Below are positions 1 through 12,039 of a stretch of DNA of 64,000 bases, one piece after another. The first letter of the stretch is position 1, and every line of letters begins with the position of its first letter. The notes beneath the pieces were generated by a model. That model did not search any database and was not told the origin of the DNA. It was given only the letters and a program-made list of their open reading frames with translations. Source of the DNA: Angiostrongylus vasorum (taxonomy: Eukaryota > Nematoda > Chromadorea > Rhabditida > Metastrongylidae). The DNA lies in contig JADANN010000202.1 in assembly GCA_018806985.1 (NCBI GenBank), positions 930,001 to 994,000 on the forward strand. The letters are read 5' to 3'. Both the position numbers and the translations under genes were made by a program.

Positions 1-3000
1 CCAGGGAGGACCAAGCTGCACGACCAGCAATAGGCCAGCCTCAGTACCCCGCACACTGGGCGCTCCCGTCTATGACGTCAGGCGGTGAGCGGCCAGAAAA
101 TCTCGGGTTACGCAGGACATCATTGAAACCGGATCTGACGAACACACGCACGACACTCCATGGAGATTGTTTCTTACTATGCGCGTATAATGATAGAACA
201 CTCTCCATAGACGCCGATTTTCACGCCCTTCTTGTAGCCGCAGATCGCATTAAATTTTACGTGATCTCATTACAAGAAACAAAAATCAAGAAGACCGACA
301 TACGCCAACTAAACAACGGGACCCTTGTGATCCGTGGAGAAGAGGTCCCGTCACGAAATGTCGGCGGCGTAGGCTTTGTCGTCCACCCGTCCATTGTCCA
401 TCTCGTCGACTCATACGAGATCCTTTTCCCCTAGCATAGCCGTCCTCCGTCTTCAACTGTCGCATCACAAGAAGATCACTATCACCAACTGCTACTCACC
501 GACCGACGCAGCTGATGAGTACGAATTAAATGCGTTCTACTGTCAGTTGGAGGAAGTCATCCACCATGGCAAAGCATATCATAAATTTGTTGTTGAAGAC
601 TTCGACGCCAGAATAGGAAAGGCCAACGAGAGCGAATACAGGAACGGAAATTTTGGATTAGGAGAAAAAAAATGAGAATGGGAACGGTCTCGCAGGTCTC
701 CTGTCAGCATCACGTCTCTTCCATGGAAACTCGTTTTTCCAGAAGAAAGAAAGCCGCCGCTGGACATGGGAGTCTCCCAACGGTATGACTCATGCTGAGA
801 TCGACCATATTCTGACAAACAGAAGATGGTGCCTACTTGACACTAGTTGACGGTAGTCCCGTCATTCTGTACTGGTTCCGATCACCGCCTTCTCAGCGCG
901 AAGATTCGATTCAGCCACAAGCTGGAAAAAGAACTCTCTTCATCAACCACGAAGAAGAAGTCTAGCTGTATTCGACGAGAACGTTCTGAACGAAGCCCTA
1001 TCCAAACGTGATTGGCAGATAAAAGAAGACCCGACCGAACATTACGAGCTGCTTGTCGAAGGACTGAAAAGCTGTGCCCAATTAGCCTCAGTTCCTTAAG
1101 CAAGAAGATCGGATCGCATCTCCGTTGCTACTAAGGAGTTGCTCGAAAAGAGAAGGAAACTGAAGCTTGATCCTACTGCAACACGTTTGACATGGCTAGT
1201 AATAAATGCCATTTCCAGAATAGCTTTGCAGGAAGATCTTCAACGCTACAAGCACAAGAAACTACTGGAAGCAGCAGAGAAAAAGAAGCAGTCTGAAAAA
1301 ACGCCGTCGGGAGTTATGTGATTACAATGTTCCGCTGTCAGCCTTGATGAACGAATATGGGATCGTCAAAAGTTTCCGCCATGATATGGTATTAATAGCG
1401 GAAACATTCTACACCAACATTTTCCGTTTCACAATCCCCCGTCCCGGACCCTAAAATCTCCGCTGAGGAAAACCACCTGGAATTCTTCAGTTGGACGTTC
1501 GAGTTGCGATAGAAAGCATGAAAAAGAGGCACAGCTCCAGGACCAGACAATGTCACTATCTATTCCTTAGAGCTGGAGGCCACAATTTACATGTACTTCT
1601 CGCAAATCATATGACAGCCCCAGACCAGTGGAGGACGTCGCGTACGGTCATCCTGCCCAAGAAAGGAGACCGAAGGAATCTTCGCTTCTATCGCCCCCAT
1701 ATGCTTGTTGAGTGTACTCTACAAGCTCTTAACGAAGATTATCCTCCTGCGCATATCGAGGACATTGGATGAGGCGCAACCAGTCGAACAAGTAGGATTT
1801 CGGAAAGGATTTTGCTGCATGGACCACATCCAAACCGTGTCCAAGGTCATCGGAGTTTGTCCGGAATACCACCTACCTATAGTCCTAACCTTTGTCGACA
1901 ATGAAAAAGCGTTTGACACTGTCGAAACGATTGCAAACCTATCAGCGCTCGTCGACCAATGAGTGGATCCGTCCTACATAGGAACTCTGTGGGACTGTTA
2001 TCGGAACTGCACTACGAAAATACAGCTTTTCCATCGACCTCTTACCATAACCATAGGAAAAAGGGGTTCGACAGGGCGAAACAATATCGCCAAAGCTGTT
2101 CAGTGCCGCACTGCAGTGGATAATGAAGTCACTCGACTGGGATGAAAAAGGCATACGTATTGATGGAAAATTCCTATGAAACCTTCGTTTTGCCGACGAC
2201 ATTGTCATCTTCTCAAGAAGTACTAGCAAAGCAGAGATGATGATCAACGAGCTCAACGAAACGGGGAAAAAACATTGGACTTCGCATAAGTCGAAAGAAG
2301 ACCCAGCTCGTGAAAAAACCCATGGTGCGAAGGCGGAAAAATTGAATTGGATAGTTCTCTCATTGCAGAGACCACCTCGTACGTACACCTTGGGCGATCA
2401 ATGAACATGAAAAACAACATGAAGGAGGAAATAGATAGAAGAAGGACAGCAGCTTGGGTCGTATTTGGGCCTCTCAAAGAAGCTACCGACCAACTGAAGG
2501 ACCCGAAAATCCGCTCTCATCTCTTCGATTCTACGGTCCTCCCACCGGTCTGTTATGCTGCGGAGACGTGGGTTGATACTTCAACTACGTCAAGAATGCT
2601 TCGCACTACTCACAGAACGCTTGAGCGATATCTTCTCAAATATAAACGGCACTCTCAATATCTAGCCGGAATGCGAAGCTCTGGTCTTCGAAATCTGTCA
2701 CATCTTCGAGATCCAGGAGAATATACATCAATGGCGATACATAGATGGACCGACCACATAATGAGAAGAACAGACGACAGATAGACGAAAAGAACAGTAG
2801 AGTGGTCTCCAAAAGAATGCAAACGTCCCCTAGGACGACCACCTACACGTTGGGCGGACGTTTTCGTAAACAAAGTTAATCAGCTGTACCCGCAACTGCA
2901 GTTGTTTTACAGATCACGGTACGAGGAAGCGATACCACAAGACCACCACCATGGACTACGATTGCGAGAGAAAGGAACGAATGGCATATGTGCTGGGGTC

Positions 3001-3052
3001 CGCACAGCTCGTGAAGACGGACGGTCCAAGTAAGTAAGTAAGTAAAGTAAGT
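1..3052 (+). mobile_element. RTE-type LINE, family RTE-A, copy 1 (broken)
   Basis: A non-LTR retrotransposon with an AP endonuclease followed by reverse transcriptase. The endonuclease is readable from about 72 ([18 protein letters not shown]) to about 900 (a [14 protein letters not shown] end). The RT catalytic FADD is at 2189-2200. The 3' end carries the short GTAA repeat tail (3027-3051) typical of RTE elements. Several frameshifts and stops (for example near 430, 1320 and 1965) show that it is dead. It is cut by the left edge: copy 2 (38779-41611) extends about 100 bp further 5'. The family call rests on domain order, the single ORF and the tail. Confidence 0.88.
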
Positions 3053-5574
3053 CGCCGAACAGTTCGGGGAACAGGGAACAGATGGTGTCGATCAAAGACC
3101 ATACCGATGTTTGCTTCTAAAGACTTCGCTCTGGAAACATAAGCTTCCTTCCCAACGTCATGAAGATTTCAGTTTTAAAAAGGTTTGGATTTGAGAGAAC
3201 AACTGAGAGGAAAACATGTATTATTTCAAGTTTAAGCAACCTTAATCCGAAGTGGGTACTGAAAATGTGGTGCTTCCAACCGTATGGCTAAGCGTTATAT
3301 CGCACTCGCACTTTTTGAAGACCTCCGTGGTTCACTAGTTGCTCATTTGGCTCCATTCGTATTGTTGACAACATCATGTTGCTGTTTTCTACATGGATAC
3401 AGTCAGTCAACTCAAATCTCATAAGTAAGCGAAGGCAAGAAACTGGGCTGTCCTTCCGAAACACCGGGAAGGTTGAAGTTGATGTCTTGGGAATTAACAG
3501 AGGTAGCCATACGGTGCACTTTAATAATATCAATGACAAGCCCGCTCAATTTCGAACCCATTGTCTGCCATACCATCTGTTATATAAGAATCCCAGTTAA
3601 TTAGAAAACTCACATCAATTTCGCGAGCTGTAACATAGATGTCCTGTGAACTGTTGAAGGGTGCCACTACAGTTTGCTACCCAACCAAGAACTTAGGGCA
3701 TCTATACAGTGTACATTAGAAGAACAGAACCACACTGAAACAACAGGTCCAGTATTTAATTTAATAACTCTTTAATGGAGCCACGAAGTTTAATACGATT
3801 CAAAAATACTTGGATACTTGGATACTTGGACGGTCCGTCTTCACGAGTTGTGCGGACCCCAGCACATATGCCATTCGTTATTTCTCTCGCAATCGTAGCC
3901 CATGATGGTGGCCTTGTTCAAAGATAGCCCTACCTTATTTAGGATCCAAATCGAGTACAGCGTTATAATTTACGCCATCCAGCTTCTGGTTCACCTAAAC
4001 ATGCTACCCTCTCAGGTATAATTCTCGAACCTATTGAAACTGTATTAAATACACAACCTTTGTAGCAACATTATCATGTGTTTGATTTTGATTCTTAGAG
4101 ACAAGTTCATCGTCTTTGCACGCTATATTTTTTTCGGATACGATTTAATATTTCACTTCAAGAAGTTCGATAACGTCTCGAACTATTTATATTCACAAAC
4201 ATGCAGTACGTACAATATAATACACACTATAGATGAGTACACATAGAAAGCGCGTAAAATCAAGTTCCTATTGCTGAAAGCCACTTACCGTGCAGATGGA
4301 TTTTGTCGGATGTACTGAACGTAAGGTAGTTCCGTTTGTTGTTCCTGTGTGTTTCATACCATCCCTGCGCATCACATGTTAACATTTTCACCTTTTTGTT
4401 TTCTTTTTTCGTGTGAACATGTTCATTCTTCGTTAGGCAAAATGAGTGACAGCAGCTTCCGTTCGAACCTACAAAAGGCATTTCGCACAGCGACAATCAT
4501 TAAAGAACCTACTTTTAGAACATCATAATTTTACGCTTTAGATAGGAAATCTGTGGCGACTGTCTATGTGGAGACTGTGGCGACTTGCATCCGTGGGAAC
4601 GACGACGGTTCTCGACTTAATCAATATAGTCTCTGATTAATGGAGTACAATCATTGTGGAGCTAACTATTCATAACATAACGACACACAAAGCTCCTGCT
4701 TTGTACCACACGTTGTATGTCGCTTTGTGTTAACCTTCCGCGCAAGCCCCCAATTCACCAGTTTGACGGGCCGGAGAAATTGCGCACGATCTCAGTTCCA
4801 TCTTCACTGAATGGCGTCATCCTTAGCATACAATCGCGTACAGATAATCTAGCAAAAAGAAAAAGCAAAAATTTTAAGCATCAGGCAAACAAACATTGTT
4901 GAGCGTGGCTTTGCCTAATCCTTCATAAGCAACAGTTGGAGAAGTGAGAACGCAGGCAAAAACTTGTAAAATACTTCTGCTAAACTTATTTTTAGACGCA
5001 ATACTGAGATATCTTAGTAAAATTCTTCTCGACATTTATCCCTACTCCTTCAAGGAGAGAATTTCTCGCAGCTATTCTTTGCGAGTTCTTCATCACTTTC
5101 GCCTGGGTAAGACAACGTTGCGGTAGTGTAGTAGATGCCTACAACCTGGGAGAATGCAAAATTCGATTATCCAATCAGCAATTAAGCTATCACCTTTATA
5201 ATAGCCCCAACTGCCCAACGTTGTCAAGCATTTGGTGTTTTGTGTGACTCTTTGGGATTGAGCAACAGAAGAGAGTTCCACTGAATAACACGCATACGGT
5301 TTATGTCGTTCTGAAACAGTAGAGAATCCTGGTCACCTGCATAATGTCGACAATCTTTCTTTCCTTTTGCATGAAAGCAAATTCGTTGCGGTAAAAAAAT
5401 TTGCCAGTCTTAGGCAAAAGTTCTTGTGGAAACCAAACCCTAGTTTATTAAAAAGCAATCAGCGTTTTCGTTTTCTAGAGCGAAAGACAACCTGTATCCG
5501 ATTAAAAAACATTAACCTGAGATACAGTGCCAACTCACGTCTCATACTGAGGCATAAATCCTTTCAATAACTGA
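3053..5574. other. No gene seen, apart from a LINE 3' fragment
   Basis: AT-rich sequence without a convincing coding frame on either strand, apart from the RTE-A piece at 3806-3921. Confidence 0.5.
3806..3921 (-). mobile_element. RTE-A 3' end fragment
   Basis: Matches the last 110 bases of RTE-A copy 1 (2920-3030) in reverse orientation, ending in a tail of three ATACTTGG-type repeats. It is a 5'-truncated insertion. Confidence 0.85.
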
Positions 5575-5780
5575 ATTTTTCAATTTTAGCTAAAATTCTG
5601 CACGAGTTTTGCGAGTAGGTGTTTTGAATTCCCGCGCAAGGACGATGTAATTTCGAAATCATCACCGTAGTGGTTTTGTGCCCTGTGCTTACCCACTGGA
5701 GTACTTTGTCATACTTCAAGCTTTCAATCTGGGCATTTTTTTGCCAAACCGAAGTAGTCCACCCTTTTCGAGAAAACGTT
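5575..5780 (-). mobile_element. Penelope-like element fragment (C-terminal part)
   Basis: On the minus strand the sequence resembles the end of the PLE coding region (short segments such as GTHKAQ, then ...NTYSQNS, compared with 9900-10000 and 52320-52440). Heavily eroded. Confidence 0.5.
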
Positions 5781-5848
5781 AGCCTTTGAAAGCCAATGAT
5801 AGAGGTTGGCAACTTCGTGTCAACTCAACAAGGACAGTGTTAACTTTT

Positions 5849-6152
5849 TTATTTACTGCTCACTACAATTTTCACGGCAGGGTATTATGAGAAATCAACC
5901 ATGACGACGCTGAGATATTTGCAATTGCTGGTGGCACTGGTAGAGAGAAATCTAGCAGAGAGACAGGCGAAACGAATGACCTGCATAGCGTGGTGGTGAA
6001 CGCGTTAACCCCCAAAAAGGGTAATAGCGCGTTCGTTCCCCACCGCAGCCACCTACGGCCCGGGATTTTGCAAATATCTCAGCACCATTGTGGTTGTATA
6101 ACTCATAAGACCTTGCCGTGAAAAAATGTAAAAGGCAGCAAAAGATTAAGGA
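5849..6152. repeat. Foldback element FB, copy 1
   Basis: Starts TTATTTACTGCTCACT and ends with a GGCAG-containing inverted counterpart. The inner motifs GCTGAGATATTTGCAA and TTTGCAAATATCTCAGC face each other. Same family as 28318-28720, 32135-32580 and others. Confidence 0.75.
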
Positions 6153-7059
6153 CAGTTTGTGCGAGTAAAGCAACTTGATTTAGATTAACTGAAAGTCGGT
6201 TTTTTGAAGAATACATGCACTAGAGCCATAAACAATGACTAACGACTACCGTACCTCCCCTAACTGATGAAATCCACGAACTCTAACGAGAATAAATAAG
6301 GACGAGCAATAGGACCAGAACAGCAAGCGAGCATTAATGGCCGTAACCCAGACCCACCGGCCAACAGGGGTTGTCGTGTGATGCCGCGTGACGGTAGAGT
6401 CCTAATCGACGGTAGGTCAAAGTCGAGGTTACGCTCTGATCGCGGTCGGTGATGTACTACAGCTGCGCATCACTGAAGGAGCTCATTGCAGCTCAATCTT
6501 GACGAGATGAGTCTGGAAAACTCCTGAATCGGTCGATTTTGCATGTTTTGATTGGAACAGGCGTCAATTTCGATTGTTTTTTGCGGGCGAAGGTCGCGAA
6601 AGGAATATTCTCTTGTTTTTTGGGGGTTATCGAAAAATCAAAAGTCCCCTAGACAAATCAGTGTTATCGCTTCGCTTCAGCATCTCACTAGTTGCAAATG
6701 AATTGGAACTCGAGTCCATCTGTCCTTTACTGGAATAAATACCAGGAATTGTAATTCTAAGAGTAGATGATTTGTTGAAAGTAGATCTTCATTACTATGT
6801 GATTTTCCCATAGTAATGTATCGCTCTCTGCATTGAGGTACTTATTACACTGAAGTTCAACTAGCCAATTTTGAAGCCCATACTTTGGAGCTTCTTTGGC
6901 CGATGACGAGCAGTCGACTAACCTCTTTCGTTGATTCGCCGCAACGACTTATTCTGTGTGCTGAAGAGCTAGGTCACGCACATAACAGCTCAGATATTTT
7001 TTCGGGAATCTTCGTCTCAAAGTCAGCGTCCAGTAATTTCACCATCTTCTTCAGTGTTA
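6153..7059. other. No gene seen
   Basis: No supported coding frame. A PLE-like tail motif (GAAAGTCGG) sits at about 6190. The rest is unassigned. Confidence 0.45.
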
Positions 7060-8625
7060 TTGTTCAATTCTCGACGCCATCAGTGCTGTAGAATTCTTCA
7101 TTGCACCCCTTTTTTCTAGTGCTCCACTTCTTATTTGCTGCCAACTCCACTCCTCTCTAGCTCTTTTTCCATTCCCTTTAATTAATTTGCCCTTCTTTGA
7201 TTCTAACACTCATGCGCTATTATCGTTGCTTTGTGGTCCCACGATTACTAAGTTCGCTGGCCTTTTTTTTTCTTGAAAACCCTCAATTTTTGTAGGACCC
7301 TCGGAATGCCTGTTAAAAGCAGTCATTTTTTCCGAAACTTCTCAGTAATTTGCACGCTTTAATCTCATTAGTCCTTCGTGCCACATCTGCCCAACGCACT
7401 TTACATTTTGCTTTCGAACTCATCGCCGCATCGATCATTGCGTTGCAGCGATTTGCACTGCATAGACCTTTAGAACTATTTAATCTTAGAAAAAAAACCA
7501 TAACCAGTTCCACCGGTTCACGAGAATATCTACTTCGCTTACGCCTGCTAGGATAGTGAGCTCTGGAAACGTTAGATTTGACAAAACGATCTCGATGATC
7601 AATGTCTTTACCGGCAATGATGCTGAAGCATTTGCAAAACTCTAAGCTCTACGTGGGTCTTGAATCCGCGATTACCCTTTCCAGGAGCTCGCGTGTGTTG
7701 TACTGCCCCAAAAGAAACGCTTGCTTTGCCATTCTCTCAGCCAGTTCTTTACTCTAACGGTGAAGTCAGCAACGTCAACGGGAATGAGCTGTTGAAGACA
7801 AATCAACATTAAACCCAGTTAAGTTGAAACTGCGGTTGAAATCACCCTCGTTGTTAACGTTCAGTTCTCACCTCCGTCAGTAGCGTAGAACTTCTTCACT
7901 CATACCGTTTTTTTCGAGTGCTACACTTTTTTTTAGCTGCCAACTCCACGGTATCTCCATTTCAATTACCATTAACTGAGTTGCCTCGTTTGTTTATTGC
8001 ACTCACAGGCTACAGTGGTTGGTTTGCGGTCCCATAATTACTACGTTCGCTGTCTAGGCGCTTTTTTAAAAACCGCCAATTTTGCAAAATTCTTGAAATG
8101 TCTGTTGAAAGCTGTCATTTTTTTTGCTAGAATTTCTCAGTATTTTACAAGCTTCAATTTTAGGAGTTCTTGGCGCAACCTCTATCCAACGCACCTTACA
8201 CTTCATTTGCAAACTCATCGCTGCATTTACCATTCTATTCTAGCGATTTCCTCTGCATAGACTCTCAAAACTATTCAATTCTTGAAAAAGACTGTAGAAA
8301 AGAATTCTCCGGTTCACAAGGGATATTTATTCCGCCTACGCATGCAGGCTGGTCAGTTCTGGAAGTGCTGGACGTGACAAAATGATCTCGATTGAACGGC
8401 AGTGATACTAAGATATTTTCAAGATTCAGAGCGCTAGGTGAGCGTCGAACCTGCGGTTACTTGCTATGCACTACCGCAACAGAAGCCCTTGCTTTGCCTT
8501 TCTCTCAGTAAGTTTTTTTTTCCCTAACCGCGCTTTGAGCAGTCATCAGTCATCGGGAACGATCTGGGAAGACAAGTCGGCATTGAATCCAGTTAAGCTG
8601 AAGCCGGCGTTGAAATCACAGCGTT
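7060..8625. repeat. Diverged tandem duplication, two units of about 790 bp
   Basis: Unit 1 (about 7060-7855) and unit 2 (about 7856-8625) share blocks in the same order: GCTGCCAACTCCAC, then a TTAATTTGCC-like block, a TTTGGTCCCA-like block, ACCGGTTCACGAG-like and finally CCAGTTAAGYTGAA. Both units end in sequence related to the inner part of the FB foldback family. No coding frame is shared. The divergence suggests an old duplication. Confidence 0.7.
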
Positions 8626-8674
8626 TAACTTTTCCTTTGCTTCCCATTATTACTAATAACAGGCAGTGATAAAA

Positions 8675-8958
8675 GGAGAAAGGATAAAGCTTTCGGCGTT
8701 GATCAATCCCTGAGGGATGTGCCATGCATTCGACTTCGTTAAGCATCACTGGAGGTGATTTGATGCATATCTGACTTTTACAATGACTCGCGGTGGCCTA
8801 CCGATATATCGAATCAATGCTGCTATCCTCCCAGACGAGTCTGGTACCAATTTGCCGACCCCGTAGGGATGGACGGCTTGGTGGGCCATGGGTGCAGGGA
8901 TCGATCCTATGTGTGTTTGCCGCAGGGCGTTTCCGACCACTGCACCACACGCACTCAA
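8675..8958 (-). mobile_element. tRNA-derived SINE-A, copy 1
   Basis: Read on the minus strand it has a tRNA-like head (an A-box-like sequence next to GTGGTGCAGTGG and a B-box-like GATCGATCCC), a body with GGTACCAGACTCG, and an end GATCAACGCCGAAAGC followed by a TTTATCC tail. Same layout as the copies at 14298, 32611, 34026, 42391 and 48833. Confidence 0.85.
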
Positions 8959-9467
8959 AAGGCAGTGGATGAAAGGTTAAAATTGCATACGACTTATTAA
9001 TGTTTTGCTAACAATGGCGATAATATTGTGGTGTCTAAGAAATGACACTCTGGATGGCTGTTCAGAGTTTGAGGATGTCTAGTAAACATAGATGGTTCTT
9101 CGAATCAAGACGTGAGGTCGCTATTGAGTCCAAATTTTTCGTCGATTACGAACACCGCAAAGAACCATCTTCTATGATCCACATCAGTTCAGAATTTTGT
9201 CAGCGTTTATAGTATGATTTCTAGGACTGACGATGCATGGTTTTTTAACAACAGATTGATCAGTGTGTTAACATTTAGGCGACAACGTGACCTTTTCAGG
9301 AGACGTCCGATAAGGAAATAATGGCCGCTTTCAGCTTTAAACCAATATTTGAGCTCACAGTGAAGTTTGTTAATCGAAATGAGAGGGTTTCCAGTCTACA
9401 AATTTTTTTCCTACATAATCACTTTATCTATTTATTTGATCTTATAAACTGATTTTTTTTGTTGATG
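8959..9467. other. No gene seen
   Basis: AT-rich sequence with no supported frame and no repeat that I could match in the window. Confidence 0.4.
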
Positions 9468-11760
9468 CAAGGTTGGTATAGGTCTTCGTTGTCGTTGTCG
9501 TTGTTGTTGGTGTTGTTGGTCGATGGCCGACGTTTCGGCGATTTCGCGTTCCTCAGAGCCTGGACGTATTTTATATTAGAATACTTTAATTATTCTGTGG
9601 AAGAAAAAGGCTAAACTATTAATGAAGATCAAACTTTTAAATAGATGGTCGATTAGGATGCTACGGTCAAATATAGTTCTACGCTACATTGAACAGAAAC
9701 GCTGCTCACCGTGATGTTACGAGTAAGATTGGCCCACGCGTTGTTCACATGGGGTCGCGAGCAAGACACACCCCGGGGTCAAAATATCATTTTGAAATAG
9801 TGCGCCAGGTCACGTGTGATAGTGAGGCATTCGTCATTCCGGTTCATCTTTGGATTTTTGAAATTTATCCAAAATGCTTCAAGAGTTTTGTGTGTTGATG
9901 TTTTCGACTCTTGCGCTAGGATCCGTACAGCCACTTCAAAATCATCGCCGTTGTGTTTTTTGTGCCTTATGCGTACCTAGAGGAGTGTCTTGACGAATTT
10001 TAGCTTTCCCATCCAGATGTTCTTTTATGCGGACACAAAGTGGTCTACCCGTTTCCCCAATAGATTCCTCACCGTATGCGTTACATGAGATCAAGTATAT
10101 TATACCTGACCTCATGCAATCCCCGTCTCTTTCCCGTTAGGACAGATCATACAGTTTTCTGAGCTGCACAAACGATCATAGAGATGGTTTTTAACAGCTG
10201 ACGGCGTAGGGTATTGGGTGGGATGTCAATAATTGTTACATATTTTTCAAGACCACTTTTTTCTTAAGCATCTCTTAATGGCGTAACTTACTTAATTTGA
10301 GATGAAAGGTAGCTTAAAGGGGATCTTACTTACGTCCGAAACATTATTTTGGAGAACTTCCCTACGTTTTTGTCTAATCCGAGTGGCTTCTACGTCGTAG
10401 CCATAGGAATTGGCTATTTTTCGTGCCAGGTTTTGCGATTCCTTCCTTTCCTCTTCTCCTGTGCACACATTTTTAGTCGTACGATACATGTTTTTGATAA
10501 GTGCTTTTTTTCATGTGTGAAGGATGGGAGGAGAGGTAGTGAACTAGTGTGTTTTTACTACTTGGCTTACGGTACAATTTTGTTACATGGACTCTTTCTG
10601 AGGGCTTTATTTAGACGTTTAATATTGAAAGCTGGTTCTCGGTTGGTTTTTCCCGCGTGAATTTTACATACTTTGACAGTCTATTTAACAATTCAAATAC
10701 TCACAGCTCTGTTCTTGTGTGGAACAGACGATGAAGCAGTCGTCTATCTATCGACAGTAGAGTAAGGGTCGGTGGTCGAGAACTGGAGCTTTCACCTTAG
10801 ACATGAAAGGGATGGCACGGCTTGCTGCTAAACGCTGTCCCATGGCCAACCCTCTAATTTGTGCGAAATATTATCCAGACCGCCTGAAGACTGAACAGAC
10901 AGTGTTTTAAGAGTGTCATTAGTGGCGCAATCGACAAGCCGTACATTTTTTTTCTTTTCGTGCTTTACGAGCAACTCGAGAATGGTTTAGATTGCGGAGT
11001 CATCCGACACGTTGGTATGAAGTGAAGTAACATCGAATGACTCTATTACATGCGTGCTGTTTGGTTGCGCGCGCCGTAGGTGGTCTAGAAATATTTTGGT
11101 GTTAGGTAGATGGGTTGGAATGAATTTTAGCAACTGGGTCAGAATAAGGTTTAGAAACCAACCACGTTATTCTATCCGTTGGCTCGCTTATACAACTGAT
11201 GATTGGTCTAACTTTAAATGATTATGAATTCGTTGATATAATATCATCAGTTGAAGTAAGCTTATGTGTTTTAATAAGCAAGTAAAGGACAGGGCAAATT
11301 GGATATTCGTTTTTAAGTCGAGAAATAACTGAAGGCTCTAAACCCACGGCTTTTTGTCGTGTTGACACTTGATTTAATTTTCGGTATTGATTTTTATACT
11401 CCTTTTCAGAGGATGCTCGATAGAGAGAAACATCATTGCGATGCTCCTCTGTTATTCTAAATCCTCCTGACTAGGAACAACTACAAATTCTCCACCTTTA
11501 TCACTAATAGAAAGTCTCACAGATTTTGAATTCAAGAGCTCTCTAACCTGGCGCATACCACATTTTTTGTTGGTGTGTGAAGTTGGAGCTTATTTTTCTT
11601 TTTTGGTGGTGATTAAGTATGTGGAGAATTTCGTCCGAAAATATACGAAATGTAGGATCAATATCGCTATTTAGTAGCTCTTGTTTTAAAAAAGGTTTGG
11701 GGAAAAGGTATTGGTGGTAGTTCCCCCCTTGGTGCTGCTTTACCTAACCTTTCTAGCCTA
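9468..11760 (-). mobile_element. Penelope-like element 1 (PLE-1, broken)
   Basis: Read on the minus strand from about 11760 to 9468: a DKGGEFVV block (about 11491-11525), the RT core with LDHRPLLYCR and IDDCF (about 10700-10780), then the GIY-YIG endonuclease with IYLISC and [15 protein letters not shown] (about 9990-10120), a 3' region with a hammerhead-like core (9525-9560) and a GTT-rich tail (9485-9520). The RT catalytic YIDD reads stop-IDD because the Tyr codon has become TAG (10748-10750). There are many other frameshifts, so it is inactive. PLEs use this RT plus GIY-YIG order. The left limit is set by similarity to 46640-46735; the right limit is uncertain. Confidence 0.82.
9525..9560 (-). 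ncRNA. Hammerhead-like ribozyme core in PLE-1
   Basis: The minus strand reads GGCU, CUGAGGA, a hairpin (ACGCGAAAUCGCC), GAAA, CGUC, GGCC. All conserved hammerhead core bases are present (CUGANGA and GAAA), with a GUC cleavage triplet. GGCC after the triplet can pair with GGCU before the core (helix I). Helix III would be only the palindrome ACGU. Activity is not shown. Confidence 0.65.
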
Positions 11761-11973
11761 ACCCTGTAACGTAGCTGATCTTAAAGTTCATGCAGACTAC
11801 ACGTGATCCTACGCAGGATTGGTTTAGAAATGGGTTGACTGGGCGCGAAACTCGCACCCAATTCTAACAATGAACGCGCATTTTCTGTAAGCGTTATGCC
11901 TCCTAGCACAGTAACTCTGGATGTTCCTGGCGCCCAGTCTATTTCGAGGTTTTCACTTGCAACATGACCAGCC

Positions 11974-12039
11974 GTGGTTCTTTGATTTGACCTTTTTCAA
12001 AGGAAAAATATTTCAAGAAAGGTCAAATCAAAGGACCAC
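11974..12039. repeat. Perfect-looking hairpin, 22-bp stem
   Basis: The arms TGGTTCTTTGATTTGAC and GTCAAATCAAAGGACCA (core parts) lie about 22 bases apart and pair over 22 positions with one mismatch. This could be a tiny foldback element or a small-RNA-precursor-like hairpin. No coding context. Confidence 0.7.

Noticed and set aside
10349..10660. 103-codon plus-strand frame with hydrophobic stretches
   Set aside because: It is the antisense of PLE-1 RT sequence; the membrane-like look is a by-product.
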